Below, in pieces: positions 1 to 7,155 of a stretch of DNA of 11,011 nucleotides. Position numbers and translations under genes: made by a program. Under the pieces are notes generated by a model, which had not been told where the DNA came from, did no database searches, and saw only the letters and a program-made list of their open reading frames with translations. Each line of letters opens with the position of its first letter. The stretch's first letter is position 1. The DNA lies in NCBI GenBank assembly GCA_003217835.1, contig QHMQ01000122.1:1-11011 (forward strand), read 5' to 3'. This DNA comes from Verrucomicrobiota bacterium (GTDB lineage: Bacteria > Verrucomicrobiota > Verrucomicrobiia > Chthoniobacterales > UBA10450).

Positions 1-19
1 CGTTTTAACAAGAACAGTA

Positions 20-460
20 ATGAAACTGACCGGTTCACGCGTTTCAATTACCCTCTATACAATCGCGGCATTCATCGCGCTGCTTGGGCTGGCGGATGCG
101 ACTTACCTGACGGTGCAGGCGTTGACTGGCGAGACGCTGGTCTGCGGAGGCTCGCCAGATTGCTTTCGTGTGCTCGGCAGTTCGTATGCGCGGGTCGCCG
201 GAATACCGGTGGCAGCCTTCGGCACACTTGCTTACTTCGGCGTGTTCAGCTTTGCGACATTCGCCGCTTTCGGATACACGCGCGCGAGAGCATTTCTCAC
301 GCTTACCGTAGGAACGATGTTCCTCGCCACGCTTTGGCTGCTGTATGTGCAAGCGTTCGTCCTGCACGCGTTCTGCCGCTACTGTTTATTCTCGGCCGCG
401 CTCGTCTTCGGGCTCTCGGCCATAGCCGTTCTTGTTCCTTCTTCGCGCCGAAGCCCGTAG
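20..460 (+). CDS. VKOR-family membrane thiol oxidoreductase
   Basis: A 146-residue, strongly hydrophobic protein of the vitamin K epoxide reductase (VKOR) family. Bacterial members reoxidise periplasmic disulfide-forming partners (DsbA- or thioredoxin-like) and pass electrons to quinone in the inner membrane. Four or five membrane helices are visible (about 10-33, 62-84, 90-115, 123-141). The loop cysteines Cys42 and Cys48 and the active-site pair CRYC (Cys119, Cys122) are all present, as is a serine pair (54-55) where the family has its conserved Ser/Thr, followed by GIPVAAFG (61-68). The length fits a single-domain bacterial VKOR with no fused thioredoxin domain. The redox partner is not in view and may lie upstream of the window. 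The ATG at 20 is chosen because the first helix begins soon after it. There is no Shine-Dalgarno motif, and the frame stays open to the window edge, so a longer N-terminus cannot be excluded. The family call is firm; the exact partner is unknown. Confidence 0.88.
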   Translation: MKLTGSRVSITLYTIAAFIALLGLADATYLTVQALTGETLVCGGSPDCFRVLGSSYARVAGIPVAAFGTLAYFGVFSFATFAAFGYTRARAFLTLTVGTMFLATLWLLYVQAFVLHAFCRYCLFSAALVFGLSAIAVLVPSSRRSP

Positions 461-461
461 A

Positions 462-490
462 TTGACAAACCAAGCTTTTGCCGTTTGAAT
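462..490 (+). promoter_or_regulatory. sigma70-like promoter for yebC-rho cluster
   Basis: A perfect -35 hexamer TTGACA (462-467) is followed, after exactly 17 bp, by TTGAAT (485-490), which matches the -10 consensus TATAAT at 4 of 6 positions. It begins just after the VKOR stop codon and faces yebC. Transcription would start near 497 and give a leader of roughly 90 nt. The rest of the 461-589 gap holds no clear gene. Promoter consensus in this lineage is assumed to be like that of other bacteria; there is no direct evidence of use. Confidence 0.5.
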
Positions 491-589
491 AGTGGTCGTT
501 AATTTCTTCCTCGCCAGTCATTCTCTTGCGGGGCGCTTTTCAGAATCGGCATCTTTAGTTAGGCAAAGCATCAAGTAGAACTCCGCACC

Positions 590-1345
590 ATGGCGGGACA
601 CAGTAAATGGTCGAAGGTCAAGCGTTTCAAAGGCGCGATCGACGCGAAACGCGGCAAGATCTTCAGCAAATTGTCGAAGGAAATCACCATCGCCGCTAAA
701 ACCGGCGGTGGCGATCCCAATGGCAATCCGCGTCTGCGCAGTGCGATCCAGGTGGCACGCGGGCAAAGCATGCCTAACGATAACGTTGAGCGCGCAATCA
801 AACGTGGCACGGGCGAGGGCAACGAGACGCAACACTTCGATGAGATCGTTTACGAGGGCTATGCGCCGGGCGGTGTCGCCGTGATCGTTGAAGCCGCAAC
901 CGACAATAAGAACCGAACAGCCGCGGAGATTCGCAGCATCTTTAGCAAGAACAATGGCAATCTCGCCTCCGCGGGAAGTGTTTCATACATGTTTCATAAG
1001 AAGGGCCAAATCAGCGTCCCTCGATCACGTATCAATGAGGATCAGATTCTTGAGCTCGCGCTGGAGGCGGGAGCAGAGGAGTTGACAACCGACGAGGATC
1101 AGTATGTTATTACGACTTCCCACGATCAGCTCTACGCCGTAGCTGACGCGCTCAAGAATGCGGGCGTAACAACCGATGGGCAAAAGTTTACGTTCATTCC
1201 CGATACGACTGTTCCAGTCGCCGACGAAAGCGTCGCACAACAGGTTCTGCGCTTGTGTGATGCGCTCGACGAGGACGACGACGTGCAAAACGTTTATTCA
1301 AATTTAGAAATTCCCGACGAATTGCTGGCCAGGTTGCCGGTCTGA
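590..1345 (+). CDS. yebC: YebC/PmpR family translation factor
   Basis: A 251-residue protein of the YebC/TACO1 family, with the typical opening MAGHSKW and a lysine/arginine-rich helical domain (about 1-75) that includes DAKRGKIFSKL and GGGDPNGNPRLR. The mixed alpha/beta domains follow (YEGYAPGGVAVIVEA near 88-102; ALEAGAEEL near 162-170). The length equals the usual ~240-250. Members were long annotated as transcriptional regulators. Recent work on bacterial and mitochondrial homologues supports a role in relieving ribosome stalling, especially at proline-rich stretches. It is cytoplasmic and ribosome-associated in that model. The start is fixed by the conserved N-terminus; no Shine-Dalgarno sequence precedes it. 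It lies 69 bp upstream of rho on the same strand, so co-transcription is likely. That 69-bp gap contains only a small GC-rich hairpin and no clear promoter. Confidence 0.95.
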   Translation: MAGHSKWSKVKRFKGAIDAKRGKIFSKLSKEITIAAKTGGGDPNGNPRLRSAIQVARGQSMPNDNVERAIKRGTGEGNETQHFDEIVYEGYAPGGVAVIVEAATDNKNRTAAEIRSIFSKNNGNLASAGSVSYMFHKKGQISVPRSRINEDQILELALEAGAEELTTDEDQYVITTSHDQLYAVADALKNAGVTTDGQKFTFIPDTTVPVADESVAQQVLRLCDALDEDDDVQNVYSNLEIPDELLARLPV

Positions 1346-1414
1346 AAAGTTAATTGCTCACAGCAAACCCGCCCAAGGTGCTGCCCCGCTGCAGCGATGA
1401 ATTCCATTTAATCT

Positions 1415-2788
1415 ATGAACGAAGAAAACGAAAACCAGCCCTCACCGCCGGAAACTGCATCTGCTGCGCCAGAACAACGCCAGCATCGCCCGCGCCGCCG
1501 TTATCCGCGAAGACGTTATCAGGATCGAGGTAATCGGAATTTCAGTGATTCATATAATGAGTCCCCAAATTCTTCGCCGGCGACCGCTGATTCCGTCGCT
1601 GGGAACGTGGGTGTTGAAACATTGGATCGACAATCACCTGAAGGGGGCGAGAGCGCCGTTGAGAACGGGGAACAAGTTCAGCGTGAGCCGGAATTCGGCG
1701 ATGGTATCATTGAGATCTCTGGCAAAGGATTCGGTTTTCTTCGCGACGCCAAGCGCAATTTCGTGCAGACGCCGCAGGACATTTTCGTGACGCCGGAGAT
1801 CGTTCGCCGTTTTGCGTTGCGCGACGGGATGTGGATTTATGGCGAAACACGGCGCGGCAACCGCGGTCCCCAATTAGTCAAGCTGCTGACAATTAACGGT
1901 GACGAGCCGCCGAAATATCAGGGCCTGCGACCGTTTGAAGAGCTTACCACGATTAATCCGAACAAACGGATCAAGCTCGAGACGGATCCCGAGCGGTACA
2001 CGACGCGCATCATGGATTTGATGACGCCCCTCGGCATGGGGCAGCGCGGATTGATTGTCGCCCCGCCTCGCACCGGCAAGACGACGCTACTGCATCACAT
2101 CGCCGAGGCGGTCACGAAAAATCACAAGGACATGCACGTCATTATTCTGCTTGTCGATGAACGCCCCGAGGAGGTCACGGATTTCCGCCGTTCGCACCCG
2201 AAGGCGGAATTGATGGCCAGCTCCAACGACGCCGACATCAAAAGTCACACGCGCATCGCGCAGCTCGCCATCGAGCGCGCCAAACGGCTCGTCGAAGCCG
2301 GCAAACACGTATTCATCCTGCTCGACTCGATCACGCGCACGGCTCGCGCATTCAATAATGCGATGGCTGGCGGCGGTCGCACCATGAGTGGGGGCATCGA
2401 CGCGCGCGCGATGGAAATTCCGCGCAAAATTTTCGCAGCGGCGCGTAACACCGAAGAAGCCGGTTCCCTTACCATTGTCGCCACGGCGCTGATCGAAACC
2501 GGGAGCCGGATGGACGAACTCATCTTTCAGGAATTTAAAGGCACCGGAAACATGGAAATGGTGCTCGACCGAAAAATCAGCGATCAGCGGATTTATCCGG
2601 CCATCGATATTTTCCTCTCCGGCACGCGGCGCGAAGAATTGCTGCTGCAACCGTGGGAACTGGAGAAAATCAACCTCATCCGTCGCGGCCTCGCCGGTCA
2701 CAAACCGGAGGAAGCGATCCAGCGTCTGCTGATGTTTGTGAAAAAGTTCCCGACGAACGCCGAAATGCTCAAGGGAATTCCGGGTTAA
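1415..2788 (+). CDS. rho: Transcription termination factor Rho
   Basis: A 457-residue hexameric RNA-dependent ATPase that terminates transcription of untranslated RNA. Residues 1-93 are low-complexity: acidic/Gln/Asn-rich, then an arginine cluster (25-41, RPRRRYPRRRY), then Ser/Gly/Glu-rich. The cold-shock-like primary RNA-binding domain follows (about 95-165; GDGIIEISGKGFGFLR). The ATPase core has Walker A APPRTGKTT (216-224, Lys222), the catalytic glutamate in VDERPEEV (Glu249), Walker B ILLDS (301-305), the Q-loop (about 315-330), the R-loop GTGNME (376-381) and the arginine finger in SGTRREEL (Arg405, matching E. coli Arg366). The helical Rho_N module at the start of E. coli Rho (419 residues) is not recognisable here. 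One local oddity is Thr309 in SITRTARA, where E. coli has Leu. No Shine-Dalgarno precedes the ATG. The ATP and RNA contact residues are intact, so it should be functional. Confidence 0.97.
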   Translation: MNEENENQPSPPETASAAPEQRQHRPRRRYPRRRYQDRGNRNFSDSYNESPNSSPATADSVAGNVGVETLDRQSPEGGESAVENGEQVQREPEFGDGIIEISGKGFGFLRDAKRNFVQTPQDIFVTPEIVRRFALRDGMWIYGETRRGNRGPQLVKLLTINGDEPPKYQGLRPFEELTTINPNKRIKLETDPERYTTRIMDLMTPLGMGQRGLIVAPPRTGKTTLLHHIAEAVTKNHKDMHVIILLVDERPEEVTDFRRSHPKAELMASSNDADIKSHTRIAQLAIERAKRLVEAGKHVFILLDSITRTARAFNNAMAGGGRTMSGGIDARAMEIPRKIFAAARNTEEAGSLTIVATALIETGSRMDELIFQEFKGTGNMEMVLDRKISDQRIYPAIDIFLSGTRREELLLQPWELEKINLIRRGLAGHKPEEAIQRLLMFVKKFPTNAEMLKGIPG

Positions 2789-2793
2789 CTTAC

Positions 2794-2844
2794 GAATTGC
2801 GATTTGTAATTTGCGAACGATCTGTCGCAATGAAATCGCAAATC
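2794..2844. repeat. Inverted degenerate heptamer repeats at DUF4112 start
   Basis: Three imperfect 7-bp units lie head to tail on the + strand just after rho: GAATTGC (2794-2800), GATTTGT (2801-2807), AATTTGC (2808-2814). Two units of the same type face the other way over the start of the next gene (2831-2844; on the - strand GATTTGC then GATTTCA). As a result TTGCGATTT (2797-2805) and AAATCGCAA (2833-2841) form a perfect 9-bp inverted repeat around the ATG at 2830. An alternative 8-bp pairing (2809-2816 with 2836-2843) also exists. The mRNA could fold over the translation start. Confidence 0.65.
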
Positions 2845-3417
2845 GACGACTCCGAGCAGAAGTCGCGAGGACGCGAAGACTTTCGGCGTCAGCAATCGAA
2901 AATTTTCGAGTGGGAAGTCCTCCCTCCCGAAGATCGATCGGGCAGCCGCCGGACGAGTGCCTCCCTTGAACCACTTTTCCGGTGGCTTGCGCTCATCATG
3001 GATGAATTCCTGCGCTTTCCCGGAACGAAAATCCGCTTCGGCCTGGATCCGATTATTGGTCTCCTTCCCGGCATTGGGGACGTGTCCTCCGCAATAATTT
3101 CGGCGGTGGCACTTATTCACGCAGCGCGATACGGCGTTCCGAAAATTCTGCTCGCCCGCATGGCAACGAACATTTTGATCAACGAGCTGGTCGGGATCAT
3201 TCCGGGGCTGGGCGATGCGTTTTCATTCTGGTTCAAGTCGAACGTGCGCAACTATCAGCTGCTCCGGCGCTATTCCGCGGCGCCTACGCGGTCGAGAAAA
3301 GGCGATTGGATATTCCTTGTCGCAGTTCTCAGTCTGCTGTTTGTCATTGTTTGCACGGGTTTGATTGTGAGCCTTCTCGTGTTGCAAGCGATGTGGCAAT
3401 TAATTGCCGGGCGGTAA
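2830..3417 (+). CDS. DUF4112 domain membrane protein
   Basis: A 195-residue protein with a DUF4112 domain, a family of unknown function. A charged, probably cytoplasmic N-terminus (1-45) is followed by the domain (about 50-148). It carries two copies of a turn motif: DPIIGLLPGIGD (73-84) and GIIPGLGD (122-129). Between them is a hydrophobic, alanine-rich stretch with VALIHAARYGVPK (93-105), and after the second copy comes the family's K..N.RN signature (Lys136, Asn138, Arg140, Asn141). A strong C-terminal membrane helix spans about 160-185. The frame is open upstream into rho, but the first sensible ATG outside rho is at 2830, 41 bp after the rho stop; its first codons are made of repeat DNA. 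It is probably the last gene of the yebC-rho transcript. No function is proposed. Its stop codon is 6 bp from that of the convergent glnE. Confidence 0.85.
   Translation: MKSQIDDSEQKSRGREDFRRQQSKIFEWEVLPPEDRSGSRRTSASLEPLFRWLALIMDEFLRFPGTKIRFGLDPIIGLLPGIGDVSSAIISAVALIHAARYGVPKILLARMATNILINELVGIIPGLGDAFSFWFKSNVRNYQLLRRYSAAPTRSRKGDWIFLVAVLSLLFVIVCTGLIVSLLVLQAMWQLIAGR
3395..3408. repeat. Perfect 14-bp palindrome at convergent gene ends
   Basis: GGCAATTAATTGCC is fully self-complementary with no spacer. It lies in the last codons of the DUF4112 gene, about 16 bp from the end of the oppositely oriented glnE. It has no T-tract and an AT-rich centre, so it does not look like an intrinsic terminator. 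It could be a protein-binding dyad or chance. Confidence 0.45.
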
Positions 3418-3423
3418 CCCAAA

Positions 3424-6174
3424 TTAATCGGAAGCGTTCTTAACGCGCAGGTTATAGAGGGCGTGGATGGTCTCGCGGGCATCGACGTACTTTTCACGGA
3501 AGGCGTCCAGGTCCTGATGGCCAAGACGAAGGGCAAGCTTTCGTTGTTCGCTCGGATCGTCCGAAATTGCTGAAACGCTTTTGTTCTCGTACCGTCGTAA
3601 CGCCAATTCGCATTGCCGCAGAAACCCGTAGGCATTTTTGAGATTGGCGGTCTCCGAATCACAGAGGTGCCCTACTTCGCGTAACCGGTTGATGGCATTT
3701 TTCCAATTGGGTTCCCAGATATTTTCTCGCATCTGCAGCGCTTGAACCAAGAATTCGCCTTCAATGATTCCGCCGGTCCCCGTTTTGAAATCGAGAAAAT
3801 CGGATCCGCTTCCCCGCTCGCGCCGAATGCGCTCGAGCATGTTGTCGATTCTCATGCAAAGATCGACATGTCGACCGGCCTCGCGCCAGGCGCGTTTCGC
3901 AATTTCGATAAACTCGTTTTGCAGTGGACCCGTAACAGCGCGTGCGCGAGTGAGCGCCTGTAATTCCCATGGTTGGGCTCGACTTGCGTAATACGGTTGG
4001 TAGGTCTCGAGAGAACAGACGAGCGGCCCCTTTTCTCCTTCAGGGCGGAGTCGCGCATCAAGCACCCAAATATTTCCCTCGCCGGTTGGCTGCGCCATTG
4101 TAACGATCAGATTTTGAGCAGCCCGAATGTCGTCCCCAACGAATATAACATCCAGATCTGCACCATAACTGATCTCGCGTCCGCCAAATTTCCCGAGAGC
4201 AATAATGGTCAACTCCTCGCTTCTGAGAAGCTTGGTCACAACGAGGAGACAGGCTTCGGCAAGGGCGGCAAGTTCGGGCTGCGGCTCAGCAAGAGTAGTA
4301 AGACCTAACACGTCGCGAAGGAGAATTCGGAGCAACTGGGTTTGCCGATAAGCGCGGACTTCATCGAAGCCCACCCCTTCCAGATCCAGTGAAGTGAGAT
4401 GGCACAAGTGTTCCTCAAGTGTGATTGCCTGGTCGAGCTGTTCTCCGCGCGTGATTTCCTCGAGGAGCTGCGGCCGGCGGATCAAAAGCTCGCTCGCAGA
4501 CCGGCTGGCATCGAAAGTTTTTACTAACAGTTCGAGCAATCGAGGATTTGTCACGAGAAGCTCGAAGAGCAGACTGCGCAAGCCGTAGGCCTCTGCGAAA
4601 CGAACGAATTGATTGAGAGTCGCATTTGGATCCGCCGATCTTGCCAGCCACTCAAGTAAAACCGGACGCAGTTTGCGAAATATTTGACGGGTGCGGGGCG
4701 CGATGTGGAAACTGGTGGAGCCTTGCGCCAGATCGCCGAGCGCTTTGGCAGCGCGTTTTTGGTCGCTGAAAATTGCCAGATCAATTTGGACTGGTTCGGC
4801 ATGCGTTCCGGAAATAACCCGTTGAAAAATGGAGCGAACGGCTCGCATGTTTTCCCCCAGCACCGAAGTAAAATCTTCCTCAGATGAAAAGCGGAGGCTA
4901 AGGGCGAGTCGCCGCAGAGCGACCCGTTCTTGCGGAACCGTGTGAGTCTGCTGTTCGGCCTCGATTTGCAAACGATGCTCAACGCGCCGGAGGAACCGGT
5001 AGGCTTTGTCGAGCGCCAACACTTCATCAGGCGGGAGAAGATCCAATTGGCGCAGGGCTCTCAGCGCTTTGAACGTGCTCGATTCTTGCAGGAAGGGGTG
5101 ATGCGCGCCGTGGATGAGTTGGAGTGCCTGCACCACGAATTCGATCTCGCGAATGCCGCCAGTGCCAAGTTTGACGTTGCGCTCAAGCTTGTCCGGTCCG
5201 ACAACGTCGCGCTCAATACGTCGCTTGATGCTGGCGATCTCGTCGAGCAAATCGGGTGTCGGGCTCCTCGGATAAATGAAAGGCTGATGTTGTCTTAGGA
5301 ATTCGTAAGCCAATTGGCGACTGCCGCCGATCCCGCGCGCCTTGATTAGCGCTAGACGCTCCCACGTCTCCCCGAAGCCGGCGTAATAATTTTCCATGCT
5401 CTCGAGTGATCGCGCGAGCGGTCCAGCCGAGCCCTCTGGGCGAAGTCGAAGGTCAACACGAAAAAGCGAGCCTACCGGATGAGGCATGGAAAATGTTTCG
5501 AGGAGTTTCTTACCGAGCCGGTTGAAGAACTCGTGATAAGAAAAGTGCGGCGATAGCTGGCCTTCATCGCTGTAGAGAAAAAGAAGATCCACATCCGAGC
5601 TGTGATTTAGCTCGGAGCCTCCGAGTTTACCGAGCGCGAGAATGGCGAATTCGGCATCGGGCGAACCGTGGCGTTGCTTGAGTTCCGCATTTATAGATTC
5701 GAACACACGGCGGATACAGATCTCTGCGATCTGTGAAAGCTCCCCAGTCGTTTCCTCAAGCGGCGCTACGTTCGCAAGTTCGCGCAGCGCGACTCGTGTC
5801 ATCTCGCGGCCCTTCCAAAAGCGAAGAACCGCGAAATTTTCAGCTGCGATTGAATTGCCGGCAAGAGTGAGGAGATCGTTGAACATTTCTCCATAATCAC
5901 GCGCCGCGAGACACGTTTCAGGCTGATGGAGCCAAAGAAGCGTTTCCGGATTCCGAACGAATCTGGCAGCGCAACTGCTGGAGACGGCGAGGAGGTGAAG
6001 CAGGGCAGCTTCGCCGAGTGGAAATTGTTCGATGATATCGACGAACGATGGCGCCGTTACCGGCCATTTTTCGCTAAGTTGGACGAGCGTGGTTTCAACC
6101 TGCGGTGGATTTAATGACGCCGCTGCTTTTTCTCGAAGCCAACGATCACCCCAATCCATTGCGCGGAACATCAC
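3424..6174 (-). CDS. glnE: Glutamine synthetase adenylyltransferase/deadenylase GlnE
   Basis: A 916-residue bifunctional enzyme that attaches AMP to, and removes it from, glutamine synthetase in response to nitrogen status signalled through PII. It has two nucleotidyltransferase domains. The N-terminal, deadenylylating one carries GKLGG (182-186), DVD (194-196) and DLRLRPEG (Asp241). The C-terminal, adenylylating one carries GKFGG (661-665), DLD (673-675) and DARLRPEG (Asp706). Each is followed by a helical PII-uridylyltransferase-like region (GTGGIREIEFVVQAL, 337-351; GTGGIIEGEFLVQAL, 799-813). Total length is near that of E. coli GlnE (946). The C-terminal catalytic core is compact: 31 residues separate Asp675 from Asp706, clearly fewer than in E. 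coli, but all metal-binding aspartates remain. Starts are clustered: GTG at 6174, ATG at 6171 and ATG at 6159, none with a Shine-Dalgarno; the ATG at 6171 is equally likely. It lies 40 bp downstream of the lipid kinase gene on the same strand, so they may be co-transcribed. glnA, glnB and glnD are not in view. Confidence 0.95.
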   Translation of the reverse strand: MMFRAMDWGDRWLREKAAASLNPPQVETTLVQLSEKWPVTAPSFVDIIEQFPLGEAALLHLLAVSSSCAARFVRNPETLLWLHQPETCLAARDYGEMFNDLLTLAGNSIAAENFAVLRFWKGREMTRVALRELANVAPLEETTGELSQIAEICIRRVFESINAELKQRHGSPDAEFAILALGKLGGSELNHSSDVDLLFLYSDEGQLSPHFSYHEFFNRLGKKLLETFSMPHPVGSLFRVDLRLRPEGSAGPLARSLESMENYYAGFGETWERLALIKARGIGGSRQLAYEFLRQHQPFIYPRSPTPDLLDEIASIKRRIERDVVGPDKLERNVKLGTGGIREIEFVVQALQLIHGAHHPFLQESSTFKALRALRQLDLLPPDEVLALDKAYRFLRRVEHRLQIEAEQQTHTVPQERVALRRLALSLRFSSEEDFTSVLGENMRAVRSIFQRVISGTHAEPVQIDLAIFSDQKRAAKALGDLAQGSTSFHIAPRTRQIFRKLRPVLLEWLARSADPNATLNQFVRFAEAYGLRSLLFELLVTNPRLLELLVKTFDASRSASELLIRRPQLLEEITRGEQLDQAITLEEHLCHLTSLDLEGVGFDEVRAYRQTQLLRILLRDVLGLTTLAEPQPELAALAEACLLVVTKLLRSEELTIIALGKFGGREISYGADLDVIFVGDDIRAAQNLIVTMAQPTGEGNIWVLDARLRPEGEKGPLVCSLETYQPYYASRAQPWELQALTRARAVTGPLQNEFIEIAKRAWREAGRHVDLCMRIDNMLERIRRERGSGSDFLDFKTGTGGIIEGEFLVQALQMRENIWEPNWKNAINRLREVGHLCDSETANLKNAYGFLRQCELALRRYENKSVSAISDDPSEQRKLALRLGHQDLDAFREKYVDARETIHALYNLRVKNASD

Positions 6175-6214
6175 GCGGATTTAGCGCAAAGACTAGCTCT
6201 CGCAACGCCGTCCA

Positions 6215-7090
6215 TTACGACGAGGAAGTCGCAGGCGCCAACACAGGAACCGCTTTTTCCCGGATTTGGAAATCAACCGGACAACTCCCAACCAGTTCGC
6301 CGTCGAGTTCCACAGGAACATTTTCTTCGCTTGTGACGCGCAAATGCCGGGTCTGAAAATATTCAATTTCGGGGACGCGAATGTCCGAACTGAACACCAC
6401 GTCTTGCAGATACTTGATGATCTCGAGATAACCGAGGCGCTTGAAGACGACGACATCAAATAATCCATCATCGATGACCGCGTGTTTGAAGAACGGGAAG
6501 GGCCCTCCATAAAAGCGCCCATTGCCAACGAGAACAAAAGACCCCTCATCGATGGAAGCATTCTCCGATTCGATGAAAAGTCTCGGCGGCTGCCGTGCTG
6601 CGATTTGCGCTGCGGAGATGAGATAGCTGAGCGGACCGAAACTGCGTTTGAAGGCGAGGCTGGTTTCCTTCACGACTTGCGCGTCAAGGCCCACGCCGGC
6701 GAGCTGGACAAAGTGTTTCCCATTTGCGCTCGGAAGATCGACAAGGCGCGTGTTTCCATCTTGAATAATATCCCAGCAACGTTCGAGATTGTGCGCGGGC
6801 AGACCAAGCTCCATCGCGAAGACATTCACTGTTCCCATCGGGAGCAGGCCCAGCGCCGCCCCGCTTCCCACCAAACCGTTGACCACCTCGTTGACTGTTC
6901 CATCACCGCCAGCCGCAACGATTTTTTCGAACCCCTCGTCTGCGGCGCGCCGGGCCAGCGTCTCTGCTTCGCCGGAGCGTGAAGTGGTAAACAAGGCGAC
7001 CCCGTGCCCGATCGATTCGATACGTTCCCGCCAACTCTCTGCTTGTTCGCTGCCTGCGGCTGGATTGAGAATGATGACTGTCTTATTCAC
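6215..7090 (-). CDS. Diacylglycerol kinase family lipid kinase (YegS-like)
   Basis: A soluble or membrane-associated kinase of 291 residues from the chosen start. Its catalytic domain is that of the DAGK/sphingosine-kinase/YegS family, which phosphorylates the hydroxyl of a lipid such as diacylglycerol using ATP. Counting from the GTG at 7090: NPAAG (9-13), the nucleotide-binding GGDGT (61-65), LPMGTVN (83-89), and the C-terminal beta domain with GNGRFYGGPF (189-198), DDGLFDVVV (207-215) and DGE (263-265), the last close to the family's catalytic Asp/Glu region. The frame is open 216 bases further upstream, but using that would overlap the divergent AsmA-like gene; the GTG at 7090 directly precedes the conserved first beta strand (VIILNP). 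No Shine-Dalgarno is seen. The actual lipid cannot be read from sequence. The 65-bp divergent gap to the AsmA-like gene shows no convincing promoter for either side. Confidence 0.88.
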   Translation of the reverse strand: MNKTVIILNPAAGSEQAESWRERIESIGHGVALFTTSRSGEAETLARRAADEGFEKIVAAGGDGTVNEVVNGLVGSGAALGLLPMGTVNVFAMELGLPAHNLERCWDIIQDGNTRLVDLPSANGKHFVQLAGVGLDAQVVKETSLAFKRSFGPLSYLISAAQIAARQPPRLFIESENASIDEGSFVLVGNGRFYGGPFPFFKHAVIDDGLFDVVVFKRLGYLEIIKYLQDVVFSSDIRVPEIEYFQTRHLRVTSEENVPVELDGELVGSCPVDFQIREKAVPVLAPATSSS

Positions 7091-7155
7091 ACACAGGAAA
7101 GAAGGGCAAAGGGCTTTGATCTTTTCTTCGAACTGGGGCTGCGTAACATCTCCGC

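Noticed and set aside
509..540. Hairpin CCTCGC/GCGGGG followed by CGCTTTT, considered as a terminator for the VKOR gene or an attenuator
   Set aside because: The loop is 13 nt, the stem has a G-U pair, and the T-run is short and offset. It lies downstream of the predicted promoter with no sign of a leader peptide.
1380..1395. GCTGC/GCAGC hairpin between yebC and rho
   Set aside because: Only 5 bp with no T-tract; likely chance in GC-rich DNA and would wrongly split a plausible operon.
2653..2829. Upstream extension of the DUF4112 frame into rho
   Set aside because: It overlaps the conserved end of Rho in another frame and carries no domain; the ATG at 2830 gives a sensible protein.
2087..2974. 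Open frame of 295 codons on the - strand across rho
   Set aside because: It is antisense to the conserved ATPase core of Rho, has Arg/Phe-rich composition typical of a GC-biased shadow frame, and resembles no known family.
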